A stretch of DNA of 64,000 nt, taken from NCBI GenBank assembly GCA_051653965.1, contig JBOFXG010000002.1, positions 141,448 to 205,447 of the forward strand, in the 5' to 3' direction. The DNA is from CAMREV01 sp051653965. GTDB lineage: Bacteria > Bacillota_I > Bacilli_A > Mycoplasmatales > Mycoplasmoidaceae. A program made the position numbers and the translations under genes. The notes beneath the pieces were generated by a model. The model was not told the origin of the DNA. It saw only the letters and a program-made list of their open reading frames with translations, and searched no databases. Positions 9,588 to 21,309 of this stretch are shown one piece after another (positions within the stretch are counted from its first letter, which is position 1; the number at the start of each line of letters is the position of its first letter).

Positions 9588-12278
9588 TTAATTATGTTTA
9601 TTTATATTTTTTACAATTGTCAAACATCTACTACAAATATTTTTTTCAGGAACTAATTTACTAAAAAAGTTTCAGCACCTCTCACATTTTTCATTTTCTG
9701 TTTTATCAACAAAAATATCTTCTTTTAAATTTGCATCAATAATTATTTCAGAAACATTTAAATATTTTTTTACAGTTTCAATGCTAAATAAGTTAGTATC
9801 AAATTTTTTTAAAATTAATCTAGCAGCATTGTTTTGGTTTATAATTTTATTCTTTCTTGCTTCTTCTAATTTTGAAAAAACTTTTTCTTTAAATTCAAAA
9901 AATAAATCTCATTTTTTATGATCTATTTTTAAATCAACATTATGGAATTTAATATTTTGAACTATATTTTCTAAATGAACACTTTTCTCTTTTTTATCTA
10001 AATTAAAATATTCATATGCTTCATCTGTTGTATGAGGTATTATTGGTGAAAGAATTGTTAAAAATGATTTTAATATTTGAAATAATACTGTTTGAATTGC
10101 TCTTCTTGATGAATTATTTTCTTCATCACAATATAATGAATCCTTTATGAATTCAAAATATCATGTTGATAATTCTAAAATCATTTTATTAACAGTTTTA
10201 ATAATATTTTTGAAGTTATATTCTAAGTAATATGAATGAACATTTTCAAGCATATTATTCATTTTATAAATAATTAATTTATCTGCATCAGAAAAATCAA
10301 AACTAAAATCTTTTTCAGAAAAGTTATTTAAATTTCCTAAAATAAATTTAAAAATAGTATTTCTAATCCTTCTATATATTTCACTTGATTGATCTAAAAT
10401 ATCATTTGATATTCTAACATCATCAGAATAATCAGTTGAAGCACATCAAATTCTGAAAATATCTGCGCCATATTTTTTTAATATTTCATCTGGTTTAATA
10501 ACATTTCCTAAAGATTTTGACATCTTTCTTCCTTGAGAATCAAGTACAAATCCATGTGATAAAAGTTCTTTATATGGAGAAGAATTGTTATATGCAACGC
10601 TTGTAATAAGTGAAGAATTAAATCAACCTCTAAATTGATCTTTTCCTTCAAAATATAAATCAGCTGGAAATTTTAAATTGCTAATAACTGTATGTGAAGT
10701 TCCAGAATCAAATCAAACATCCATGATATCTTTTTCTTTCTTACATTTTTTGTTTTTATATTTTGAAATTAAAAAATATTCAGTATCTTTTGAAAATCAA
10801 GAATCAGTACCTTCTAATTCAAATATTCTTAAAATATTTTCTTGTAATTCAATATCCATTATTGGTTGTTCTTTTTCGTCATAAATAATTGGAATTGGAA
10901 CACCTCAATATCTTTGTCTGCTAATACATCATTCTTGTCTGTTTTCAACCATCTCTTTAATTTTTTGGATTATGAGTGTTCCTTGCTTTGAATATACTTC
11001 GTCTAGAGAATCTAATAAATTATTTTTTATTTTAGAAATGTTAACAAATCATTGATCTGTTGCTCTATAAATTACTGGTTTTTTTGTTCTTCAATCATGT
11101 GCTGCAGAGTGAATAATTTTTTTATATTGAATTAATGAATCACTTTTTTTTAGTCTATCAATAATTATTGGATTAGTATCGATATAAAATTTACCTACTA
11201 ATTCCTCATCATCACATTCATTTGTAAACTTACCAAAAGAATCTATTGGACAATAAACATTTATTCCATATTTTTTACAAGCTAAATAATCATCATTACC
11301 AAAACCTGGTGCATTATGTACTAAGCCAGTATTATCAGATAAAACATAATTAGCTAATATTATTTTATGAATCTTTTTAGGATATAGGGGGTGAAAATAT
11401 TCATCATTTTCTAAATCTCTACCTTTAAATTTTTTTAAGACTTTATCAAATTTAATTTCTAATTTATCTAATAATTCTTCAAAGTTTCTTTTAATTAAAA
11501 TAATATTACCAATATTTGTTTTAACTTTTACATATTCAAAATCTGGATGAATTGCAATGGCCAAATTTGAAGGAATAGTTCATGGAGTTGTAGTTCAAAT
11601 AAGTAATTTATCATTTTTTTCTAAAATTTTAGAATTGTGAATTTTAAAAGTTAAGTAAATACTATCTGATTGTATATCAGAATATTCAACTTCTGCTTCA
11701 GCTAAAGCTGTTTGACTAGACCAAGATCAATAAATTGGTTTTAAATCTTTATAAATTAATCCATCATTTAACATTTTGAAAAATATTTTAATCTGATTAG
11801 CTTCAAAATCCTTATCAAATGTTCTATAAATTTTATCAAATTTAGTAAGAAGGCCTAAAGATAAAAATTGTGATTTTTGTTTTTCAATCCAATAAGTAGC
11901 AAATTCCTTACACTTAATTCTTTTTTCAACAATTGTTAAATCATTTATTTTATCTTTTTTCTGTAAAGCAATTTCAATAGGCATACCGTGAGTATCTCAA
12001 CCACAAATATAAGGAGAATAAAAACCTGTTCCATTTTTATAACGAACAATAAAATCCTTCAAGATTTTATTTAAACCATGACCAATATGAATATCACCGT
12101 TTGCATAAGGTGGTCCATCATGTAAGATAAAGATTTTATTATTTTTATTTTTATCATTAATTAATTTTTCTAAATCTAAATTAACTCATTTTTTTTGAAA
12201 AATTGGTTCTTTTATATTAAGATTTGCTTTCATTTCAAAACTAGTTGAAGGCATTCTTAATGTCGTTTTATAGTTCAT
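9588..12278 (-). CDS. ileS: Isoleucyl-tRNA synthetase
   Basis: Class I synthetase charging tRNA-Ile with isoleucine, with editing of valine. The 896-residue frame has the HIGH motif as HIGH (residues 64-67, in PPYANGDIHIGHGLNK) and KMSKS at 585-589 followed by LGNV. A C-terminal zinc knuckle is visible as ERCW plus CSRC. Many internal TGA codons encode Trp, which is why unadjusted translation breaks the gene into pieces. The CP1 editing domain lies around residues 200-400. It starts at ATG 12276-12278, diverging from a small membrane protein gene. Confidence 0.96.
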
Positions 12279-12366
12279 TTATTTTAACCTTTTTTAAGCA
12301 ATCTTTATTAATTATAAACCTTGTTTATTAAAAAAATATATATATTAAATTATAATTAATATTGAT

Positions 12367-12813
12367 ATGGATACAAGAAAAGCAATTTACAATTTTATTT
12401 TAGATTCTACAGAATATCAAAAATACAAGGATAGAAAGAAAATAGTTTCTATTTCTTCTTCTATTATATTCTTGATTGGTTGTATAATACTTTTTTTTAT
12501 GATGAGTCCATCATTAAATAATGATAATTTTCTAATTGCTGGAATTGTAATTATTGTTTGCAATACTCTATATATTCTTATTTCAATACAAATTTTTCTA
12601 AAAATATTAAAAAAAAATATTTATAAGCAAATAAATAATGATATTGATAAATGAATCAAGAAGGAAAATAACAATATTAAAATCAATGATGAAGAAATAA
12701 AAGAATTAAAAATTACCACAAAAATTAAAAATTATAATTATAGGCAGACTATTTTATCACTAATGTCTGATGATATTAGTGATAAAATAAAAGAATTAAT
12801 AAAAAACCTATAA
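12367..12813 (+). CDS. Small membrane protein of unknown function
   Basis: I do not recognise this 148-residue protein. It has a charged N-terminus (MDTRKAIYNFILDSTEYQKY), two hydrophobic helices (about residues 30-50 and 57-80) separated by a short loop, then a Lys/Asn/Ile-rich cytoplasmic tail of about 65 residues ending EKIKNL-like. One TGA codon (12652-12654) encodes Trp. It diverges from ileS and runs convergently into the phosphohexomutase gene, overlapping its stop by six bases. The topology suggests a two-helix hairpin anchored in the membrane. Function unknown. Confidence 0.7.
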
Positions 12814-14439
12814 TGAATTCATTAATTCTTTTATTTCTCTTTTAAATTGAATAAAGTTTTCTTCAGCTTTTTCTAATGTACTTCCATACATATTGAAATA
12901 TGCTTTGAATTTAGGTTCTGTGCCAGATTTTCTAAATCTAACGCTATTGTCATTTTCAAAAATTCATTCTAAACAATCACCTTCATCATTTCATCTACTT
13001 TCCAAAAGTTTCATTCCGCAAATTTCATCAATTTCAGTTGTTCTAAATGATTCCATTATTGCTTCTGATTTTTCAACTCAGTTTAAATCTTTAATTAAGA
13101 ATGAAATAGTTTCTCCTCTTCAATAACCATATTTAGGATAAATTTCATTTTCTAATAACTCTTTAAAATCAATATTCTGTTTTCTATAAAAATCAAATAT
13201 TTCTAATGCTAATGCAGCAGCTTGATACGAATCCTTATCTCTGTTTATTATTGAATTAAGTGAACCAATAGCTTCTTCGAAAGCAACAACAAAATCCATA
13301 TCTTTATATTTCTCTTCAATTACTGATGATAAACATTTAAAACCAGTTCCAGTTCTAAAAATTTTACAACCATAATCAGCAGCTATTCTATCTATTAAAT
13401 TTGTCGAAACAAAAGTTGAAACTATAAAAGGAGTTTTATTATAATTTTTGTTTTTTAGGCAATAATAAGTAAAGATTATTCCCATTTCATTTCCAGAAAT
13501 ATACTTGAAAGATCCTTCCTTAGTTTTTATAGCAACAGCAAGTCTGTCAGCATCAGGATCAACACCAAGCATTATATCTGCATTATGAGTTCTAGCATAT
13601 TTTAATGAAAGTTCAAATGAACTTTTATCTTCAGGATTGCTATTTGGTGAATTTGTAAAATTGCAATCAGGGTAACATTGCTCTTTAACTTTAATTACTT
13701 TTGTGTAACCTAAAGTATAAAGAAAGTATGGTAAATCATCTGAAGCTGTACCATGGTGAGAAGTAAATATTATTGGGAAATGTTTTGTATCAATTGTGTT
13801 CGTGTTTATTAAACAACGTTTTGCTTGATTAAAATATTCTAAGATACTTCTATCATCAACTTCACTTATTAAATCATAATTTGATACATAACTAATACCT
13901 AATACTTTATTATTAGCAGGCATTTTTTTAATTATTGATTCTGCATCATCATTTAATATTTGGCCACCAGTTTCTTTATATACTTTAAAACCATTATAAT
14001 CTTTAGGGTTATGGCTTGCAGTTATTATTATTCCACCATCTAATTTTAAATATGAAATTAAGAATGATATTATTGGAGTAGCTTTTAATAGATTATCTTT
14101 AATAATTAAAACTTTTATGCCAAATGAAGATAAAACTTCAGCACATACCATTGTAAATTCATCTGAAAAGAATCTATTATCATGTCCAATTATAACTTTG
14201 GGGTTTTTACATTTCTTTAATATATGTTTAGCATAACCAACAGCAATTTGTTCATATGTGAAAGTATTGAATCTTCTAGTTCCAGCACCCATTTTTTGTC
14301 TAATGCCCGCTGTTCCAAATGATGTTTTTTTATCAGAAAAGTATAAATCTATTTCCTCTTTTGAAAGTTTCTTCATTTCTTCCTTTAAGTCATTAGAAAC
14401 TCGATCGCTATTTAATCAATCATTAAAAATTTTATTCAT
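12808..14439 (-). CDS. Phosphohexomutase / probable phosphopentomutase (PGM2-like)
   Basis: Alpha-D-phosphohexomutase superfamily enzyme that moves phosphate between the 1 and 5 or 6 position of sugars. In the 543-residue frame the active phosphoserine lies in IITASHNPKDYNGFKVY, the metal loop is DPDADRLAVA and the sugar-binding loop is FEEAIGS. It is the last gene of the deoD-deoA-cdd cluster, starting inside the end of cdd (eight-base overlap). No separate deoB is present here, so the enzyme may supply phosphopentomutase activity for ribose-1-phosphate salvage. That role is inferred from context; mycoplasma homologues are often labelled phosphomannomutase (manB). Confidence 0.85.
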
Positions 14440-14833
14440 TCGTTAAATCCTTTTTTATAAATGGAACCAATATTAATTCAGATATTTTGTATTGTTTATA
14501 TTCTTTATTTTTTGTAAAGATATAAACTCAACTATCAGTGTTTAAGAATTCTGAAATAAATTGTAAACAAATTCCACATGGATAAATAAATTTATCTGCA
14601 TCTGTTAATAAATATATATTTTTTACAGATTTATTACCATTGGAGATGCAAGCAGATATTGCACTTCTTTCAGCACAAATAGTTGCACCAAAAGAAGCAT
14701 TCTCAATATTAACTCCTTGGTAAAACTTTCCATCTTCTCCTTCAGCAATAGCTGCAACTGGAAAATTTGAATATGGGCTATAAGAATTGCTTAATAGATT
14801 ACTTAAATCATTAAAAATTTTCTCGATTTCCAT
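14432..14833 (-). CDS. cdd: Cytidine deaminase
   Basis: Deaminates cytidine and deoxycytidine to uridine and deoxyuridine. The 133-residue protein has the zinc/catalytic motifs of the small tetrameric family: SPYSNFPVAA, ATICAERSAISAC (Cys and catalytic Glu) and YPCGICLQF (two more Cys ligands). TGA at 14528-14530 encodes Trp and the C-terminus ends FIKKDLTNE. It shares a TAATG junction with deoA upstream and overlaps the phosphohexomutase start downstream, so translation of the cluster is coupled. Confidence 0.95.
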
Positions 14834-16137
14834 TATCTAACCTCTCCTAGCACCATTTTTTCTTTTTTTACTTTTTTACTTGATATCATAAAACTTTTCT
14901 TAATATTTTTTAAAATATTATCAGTAATTTCTGAATTTGAGTAAACTTCAATAATTGGTGTACCTTTTTTAACTATATCACCATTTTCTTTTAATAAAAG
15001 TATCCCAGCATCATTATCTATAGAAAAATCCTTATTTATTCTACCGCCACCTAAGTCAAAAACAGCTTGACCAATAATTAGTGATGATATTATTTTGAAA
15101 TAACCAGAAGTATTTGCATTAATAATTATTTTATGTTTTGGAGTTAATTTTAGATTATCAAAATCTTTTTTGCTTAGTTTAGAACCTTGATCATGAGCTC
15201 AATCTATAAATTTATAATATGGTTCTAATGACTTAATCATTTTATCAATTTTAGTTTTTGATTCTAAATATGATTTAGATTTTTTAAAGTCAATTAAAAT
15301 ATCAGAAATCATTATATAGATTAACTCTTTTAAATTTTTTGATTCATAGTTTCCTTTTAAAAAATTTAATGATTCTATAATTTCAATTTTATTTCCAATT
15401 GCATTACCTAATGGTTTGTTCATATTTGTAAAATGACAAATGACATTAACTTTTTCTTTCTTACCAATTTTTATACAGATTTTACCAAATTCTTCTGCAG
15501 CTTTTATATCCTTAAATAATGCACCAGTACCAACTTTAACATCAAGATAAATATTTTTAGAACCCAGAGCTAATTTTTTGGACATTATTGATGAAACAAT
15601 TAAAGGAAGCGACATAACTGTTTCTGTGTCATTTCTTAGTGCATAAAATATTTTATCAGCAGGAGTAAGATTTGATGATTGTTCAATTATTACCATATTA
15701 TTTTTTTTAAAAATTTTTTTAGCTTCATCAATTGATAAAGCAGTATTAACTCCAATTGATTCTAATTTATCAATTGTTCCACCAGTAAATCCTAAACCTC
15801 TTCCAGACATTTTGAAAATAGGTATATTAAAACAAGCTAATATTGGTGTGATAATTAATGTTACTTTATCGCCAACTCCTCCAGTTGAATGTTTATCAAT
15901 TGTTCTTGGAATTGTTTTTAATGTAAATCCAGAATTTTTCATAGCAACTGTTAGTCAATATACCTCATCAAAAGACATGCCATTAAAAAAAATTGCAGTA
16001 AGCATTGTAGAGATTTGGTAATCTTTAATTTGCTTGCTGCAAGACATATCTACAAAAGAAAATATTTCTTCTTTTGTTAATTTTTCATTGTTTATTTTTT
16101 TATTTAATAAGTAATTTATACTAAAATTTTTTTTCAT
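14833..16137 (-). CDS. deoA: Thymidine (pyrimidine nucleoside) phosphorylase
   Basis: Cleaves thymidine or uridine with phosphate to free base and (deoxy)ribose-1-phosphate. The 434-residue length equals the family standard. The glycine-rich signature region is visible as DKHSTGGVGDKVTLI, followed by MSGRGLGFTGGTIDKLESI. I chose ATG 16135-16137 with AGGTG about nine bases upstream; an in-frame GTG four codons earlier is also possible. The start lies inside the 3' end of deoD. The order deoD-deoA-cdd-phosphomutase resembles Mycoplasma genitalium and relatives, but deoC is absent between deoD and deoA. Confidence 0.94.
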
Positions 16138-16843
16138 AAAAATTGACACCTATATCTAATGATAATTTTACCATTTTAGAAAATCCAATTTGTCTTTCTT
16201 CAGCTGGCATTGATTCATGTGTAACCAAAGAGTCACTACATGTTAGCAAACATAAAGATTTTTTATTTAAAATAATTGCATTTGCAAATAAACCAAAAGA
16301 TTCCATTTCAACAACTTCTGAACTTGATTTTTTAAATCACTCTTCAGGTGATAAATTACTATAAAAAACATCAGAAGAGTGGCAATTAATTTTTTTAGCT
16401 TCAATGCCATTTTGTTTTGAAGTTTCAAAAGCTAAGTCTACCATTTCTTCATTTGCAGGAATCATTTTATTTTTAACATCTACACCTAGTATTTCTGCAT
16501 ATGTAGAATCAGAATAAGCATTTTCAACAATAAGAACATCACCTAGTTTTATATCTCTAACATAAGTTCCAGCTGAGCCAACTCTAATAATTAAATCAAC
16601 ATCATAAAATTTAAATAATTCATATGAGTAAATACCAATTGATGCAATACCCATACCATGTCCCATAATTGTGATCTTTTTATCATTATAAGTCCCAGTA
16701 AAAGCTAGCATACCTCTAATCGAATTAACTTGAACAACATTTTTTAAAAAGTTTTCAGCAATTCATTTAGCTCTTAATGGGTCTCCTGGCATAATAACAA
16801 CATTTGCTATATCCTCTTTTTTTGCGTTTATATGTGGTGTCAT
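16121..16843 (-). CDS. deoD: Purine nucleoside phosphorylase (hexameric type)
   Basis: Phosphorolyses purine (deoxy)nucleosides. The 240-residue protein starts MTPHINAKKEDIANVVIMPG, followed by DPLRAKWIAE. Family motifs are GHGMGIASIGIYSYEL, RVGSAGTY, and VVEMESFGLFANA, which carries the ribose-binding Glu-Met-Glu. The chosen ATG (16841-16843) has GGAGAT just upstream. It opens the nucleoside salvage cluster. Internal TGA codons encode Trp. Confidence 0.94.
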
Positions 16844-16961
16844 AAATATCTCCATCTTAAATTTGTTTATATAACTATAATAATTTTACCATTTTATATA
16901 AAAAATGATTTTTTTATATTTATTTTTAATAAAATATAAGTCATACAAAAAAAAGAGAAAA

Positions 16962-17912
16962 ATGATGATTTCAAGAGATGTTTTAATAATAGGTGGTGGG
17001 CCAGGCGGAATGTATTCAAGTATAATTGGAGGATTAATAAATGTGTCTTCAATAATAGTTGAGTCAAATGATAACCTTGGTGGTCAACCAATGCAACTAT
17101 ATGCTGAAAAAGATATTCATGACTACCCTGGTTTTTTGAATATAAAACCATATGTTTTTACAGAAGGAATGATAGAACAAATTGAATCATTTCCAGATAA
17201 AATAAAAGTATTTCTAAAAACGACAATTTTAGAAATACTTAAAGATGGTGAATACTTTTTAACAAGACTTTCAAATGATGAAATAGTAAAAACAAAATTT
17301 ATTATAATTGCTACAGGTTCAGGTTCTTTCTCACCAGTAAAAAGTGATTTATTAAAAAAAGTAAATTACTCTAATATTCACTATGTATTTCAAGGCGAAA
17401 ATAATTATAAAGACAAAAAAATAGTAATTCTTGGTGGTGGGGATTCTGCTCTTGATTGAGCTAATTATTTAAAAGAAAAAAATGTTTCTAATGATGTAAC
17501 TCTTGTTCATAGAAGAGATGAGTTCAGAGCTAGACAAGAAAAAATAGATAAATTATATTTAAATAAAACTAAAATGTACTTGAACTATGACTTATCTAAA
17601 ATATTAAAGAATAATATTTTTATTAAAGGGATTGAATCAAATGAAGAAATAAATTTGAAATATGATTTCTTATTAGTTCAATATGGCCAAGAAATAAAAA
17701 AACTAAGTGATATTGAAATTCTAAAAAAAATTAAAAGAAATAGAATTAATAAAATAATAATAGATATAAATTGCAAAACTAATGTAGAAAACATTTATGC
17801 AATCGGTAATTCAAATCATTTTGAATCAAAACCAAACCTAATTATTTCTGCAATGGCTGAAGGTGCAACAGCAATATATAGCATAAGAACAAAAATTAGA
17901 GAAAATATGTAA
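16962..17912 (+). CDS. Ferredoxin/flavodoxin-NADP+ reductase-like flavoprotein (TrxB fold)
   Basis: FAD-dependent pyridine nucleotide oxidoreductase. The FAD site is VLIIGGGPGGMYSS near the N-terminus, the NADPH site is KIVILGGGDSALDWA, and the second FAD motif is NIYAIGNSNHF. The redox CxxC of thioredoxin reductase, expected just before the NADPH motif, is absent, and the GDSALDWA context is that of the YumC-type ferredoxin-NADP reductases. It is therefore unlikely to reduce thioredoxin. Length is 316 residues. An upstream in-frame ATG at 16905 would add a poorly conserved hydrophobic stretch, so I prefer 16962. TGA at 17457-17459 encodes Trp. Confidence 0.82.
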
Positions 17913-17916
17913 AAAA

Positions 17917-17935
17917 ATAAGGCTATAAACCTTAT
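17917..17935 (-). terminator. Probable terminator between convergent reductase and tpx genes
   Basis: A short inverted repeat ATAAGG / CCTTAT (17917-17922 and 17930-17935) with a seven-base loop. Read on the minus strand it is followed by a run of seven T, so it best serves the tpx transcript. It overlaps the tpx stop codon. Confidence 0.5.
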
Positions 17936-18423
17936 CTTAATTTATCTACAATTTCATAAACTTCTTCAAATTTAACTGGTTGGCCAACATCTTCATTATA
18001 TGAAGCAAGAGCTATTTTTTTATCTCTATCAATTACAAAGATTGATCTGTATAAAGTCATATAAGGGTCCATTAATACACCATATGATCTACCAAAGTTG
18101 TTATCTCTATAGTCACTTAATATTATTGCATTTTTATTATTTGATTCGCATCATCTTGAAAAAGCAAATGGTAAATCAACTGAAACAGTTAGTACTACAA
18201 CATCTTCTGCACTATTATATTTTTGATTAAATGTTTTTGTTTGTATATCACATACTCTTGTGTCAATTGAAGGAACAACAGATATTATTATTATCTTTCC
18301 TCTTCAATCATCAAGTGTTCTCATTTCCATATGCTCATTATATAATTCAAAGTTAGGTGCATCATCTCCAACATTTAATTTATTGCCAACTAATTTAAAA
18401 TTTTCTGCTTTAAAACTTGCCAT
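17932..18423 (-). CDS. tpx: Thiol peroxidase (Tpx-type peroxiredoxin)
   Basis: Cytoplasmic peroxiredoxin reducing hydroperoxides with thioredoxin. The 163-residue protein has the peroxidatic cysteine Cys58 in the Tpx signature SIDTRVCDIQT and the resolving cysteine Cys92 in FSRWCESN, as in atypical two-cysteine Tpx. N-terminal GNKLNVGDDAPNFEL is also typical. A GAGG ribosome binding site precedes the ATG at 18421-18423. It is convergent with the flavoprotein gene and divergent from tyrS. Confidence 0.93.
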
Positions 18424-18527
18424 TTTTTACCTCTTTATTTAATTGTCTTTAAATAATATCATATTTAATAATCATTAAAACATTTTAATAATATAATTTA
18501 AATAATGTAAAAATTAAATGAGTAAAA

Positions 18528-19763
18528 ATGAGTTTATTAGATGAATTAAAAAAGAGAGAAATAATAAATAATATTACAAATGAAAAAAAAGCAAAAAAGT
18601 TTATTGAAAAAAAAGGTAGCTTATATGTTGGATTTGATCCATCATTCCATTCACTTCATGTTGGAAATTTAATTATGATTATTTTACTTAGAAGATTTAA
18701 TAATGAGGGTTTTAAAACATATGCAATATTGGGAGGAGCTACTGGAATGATTGGTGATCCCTCAGGAAAGAAATCAGAAAGAAATCTTTTATCTGAAGAT
18801 GTTCTAAAATACAATGTAGCTGGAATTGCCAAACAATTAAAAAAATATACAAATTCAGAAGTAATAAATAATTATGATTTTTATAAGGATTTTAACGTCC
18901 TAAGTTTTTTAAGAGATGTAGGAAAATACATAAATATTAACTATATGTTAGAAAAAGAAATTATTAAAAGTAGATTAGAAACAGGAATCTCTTATACTGA
19001 ATTTTCATATTCTATTTTACAAGCATATGATTTTTATATTTTATGAAGAGATAAAAATATTAATTTGCAAATGGGAGGATCTGACCAATGAAGTAATATA
19101 ACATCTGGTATTGATCTAATTAAAAAATTTGATTTAAATAATGATGCATTTGGAATAACAATAAATTTATTAACAAAAAAAGATGGAACAAAATTTGGTA
19201 AATCTGAAAAAGGTGCTATCTACTTAGATAGTGAGATTTCTTCTCCATATGAAATGTATCAATTTTTTTATAATCAAAGCGATGAAGATATTGAAAAAAT
19301 ATTTAATTTTTTTAGTTTCAAAAATTTAGATGATATAGAAAAAATAATTAATAAACATAAAGAAAATTCAAAACTCAGAATTGCTCAAAAAGAAATTTCT
19401 TATGAAATAGTTTCTTTCATCCATGGAGAAGATGCTGTAAGAAATGTTATTGAAATGAATGAATTAATTTTTAATAAACAATTTAATAATCTTTCTAAAT
19501 CACAATTTGACATGATTGCAATTAAAAACATTACTTCAGAACTAAAAGAGAAAAAAATAAAATTGTTAGATGCAATAGTTCTAGCAAACATTTGTGAATC
19601 TAAATCTCAAGCTAAAATACTAGTTTTGCAAAAATCAATAAAAGTAAATGGTCATGAAATTAATGATCTTAATTTTGAAATTTCTAAAGATAATTCTTTT
19701 CATAAAAAATATACTATCATTCAAAAAGGAAAAAAAGATTTCAAAATCTTAAAATGAATTTAA
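18528..19763 (+). CDS. tyrS: Tyrosyl-tRNA synthetase
   Basis: Class I synthetase charging tRNA-Tyr. The 411-residue frame has the HIGH-like motif LHVGNL (about residue 44), the tyrosine pocket GGATGMIGDPSGKKSER, QMGGSDQWSNIT and the KMSKS-like KFGKSEKGA. The C-terminal S4 RNA-binding domain is visible as DAIVLANICESKSQAKILV and IKVNGHEINDL. Several TGA codons encode Trp, including the one at 19755-19757, so the true stop is TAA at 19761-19763. Confidence 0.96.
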
Positions 19764-19769
19764 ATAATA

Positions 19770-20459
19770 ATGAATAAAACAAAAAATGAAAAAAGTTACA
19801 TTATTCATAATGGCAAAAATATATATTTTAATATAACATATAAAAATGTAAAGAATATGACCTTAAAAGTAAAAGATACAATTCAAGTTGTTGCCCCATT
19901 TTTTATTTCTAAAATAGAAATAAATAATTTTATTTATAAAAACATAGATAAAATTTTATTTGTTCTAGAAAAAAAAACAAATAATAAATATTTTAATCAT
20001 AAAAAAAATATGATAAGAATGATGGGTGAAGATTATCAAATAGTAGTTAATATTTCAAATTCAAAAAGCACTTGAAAAATAATTGGTAATTCAATTTATA
20101 TGAACATAAAATCCATTAATGATAAAGAATTAGTTTTAAGAAGACTTTTTAAAAAAAAGTCAGAAGAATATTTAAAAAATAGATTAGAAGAAATTTCTAA
20201 TGCAACAAAAATAAAATATAATTCAGTTAATTTTAAATGAATGACTGCTAAATGAGGCTATTGTGACAACAAAAATAATATTGTTATTTCTACAAAGACA
20301 ATAATTTTAGATAAAATTATGATTGATTATATTTTAGTCCATGAACTTTGTCATACAGTAGAGCATAATCACTCTAAAAATTTCTGATTACTAGTTTCAA
20401 AAATAATGCCTGATTACAAAGAAATAATAAAAAAAATCAAGTCAATTAACTTGATTTAA
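19770..20459 (+). CDS. YgjP/SprT-like zinc metallopeptidase
   Basis: Predicted metal-dependent hydrolase of the YgjP (DUF45) family. The 229-residue protein has the zinc motif HELCH (in ILVHELCHTVEHNHS, about residue 190) with the third ligand in EHNHSKNFW. The preceding WGYCDNKNNIVI matches the family pattern W-G-x-C. In-frame TGA codons encode several tryptophans. It begins six bases after tyrS, so the two are co-transcribed. The substrate is not known; I infer only a peptidase-like fold. Confidence 0.8.
20435..20456. terminator. Bidirectional terminator between convergent genes
   Basis: Perfect inverted repeat AATCAAGT / ACTTGATT (20435-20442 and 20449-20456) with a six-base loop. Minus-strand reading gives a run of seven T after the stem and plus-strand reading gives an A/T-rich tail. 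It contains the ends of both convergent genes, which overlap by 14 bases. Confidence 0.65.
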
Positions 20460-21300
20460 TTATTTCTTTTTTTAAGTACTCATTAATATAAACACTCTCA
20501 ACACCAACAAAAACATTAGTAGCATTCTTTTTAAGTTCTTCATGTGCGCTATCAACAGTAATTGCAACAAAAGATTTCTTAAATATTCCAAGATCATTTA
20601 ATGAATCACTAAATGACATAATTGCATCTTTTTCTAGATGATATTTCTTATTATTAATAAAATCCATAGCAACACTTGGACTAGCGCTAGCAGCAGTTAT
20701 AACAATATTTCTATTACTAATTATTTTATATGAAAGAGAATTATCTAAATTTTGAAGTAATTTAATAACACTAACTAGATTAACATTTTCCAAAAATGTA
20801 ATTGATATATTTAAAAGATTTGTATAAGAATTAATATCTTCTATTACTTCAAAATCATTATCTTTATTTAATCTTTGATATTCTTCTAATTTTTTATTGA
20901 ACATTTTGTATTTATTATTTCAGATATAAACATCACCATTTTTTTCAGAAACTTCAACAAAAATTTTTTGACAAAAGTCAAAATCAATTCTTCTTACAAT
21001 TTTGTCAGCTTCTTTAATAGCTTTGTTATCTAATAAAAATCTTGAAGTAACTTTATTCTTTTTAAAAGAATAAATTTCACAACCATAAGAACATATTAGA
21101 TAAGATGATCCAGGCATGTATAAACTTGAAGCCATTTTTGAAGCAATTTTAGAATGATAACCACTAATTGATGTGAAATTAACTCCATTATCAATCAAAT
21201 AATTTATTGTTCTTCTGATTTCTCCATTTTCAACTATATTATTTTGAATATCTTTTCAAATGCTATCAATATTCATTAAAACTCATTTTATTTGTCCCAT
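20446..21300 (-). CDS. HAD-superfamily (Cof-like) protein with degenerate active site
   Basis: A 284-residue protein with the layout of Cof-type HAD phosphatases: N-terminal motif I, a cap region, and motif IV near the C-terminus (MSFSDSLNDLGIFK, typical GDSxND). Motif I, normally D-x-D-G-T, here reads LMNIDSIW: the nucleophile aspartate is Asn and the DGT is DSI. It therefore probably lacks normal phosphatase activity and may bind or sense a ligand instead. TGA codons encode Trp. It lies nine bases upstream of the ftsH stop, on the same strand, so it may be the last gene of an hpt-ftsH transcript. Confidence 0.72.
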
Positions 21301-21309
21301 AATTAACTC

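Noticed and set aside
10678..10884. Plus-strand open frame inside ileS
   Set aside because: Shadow of ileS on the opposite strand; no start signal and low-complexity composition.
16962..17912. Annotation as thioredoxin reductase
   Set aside because: The CxxC redox motif is missing and the NADPH-site context is that of ferredoxin-NADP reductase-like enzymes.
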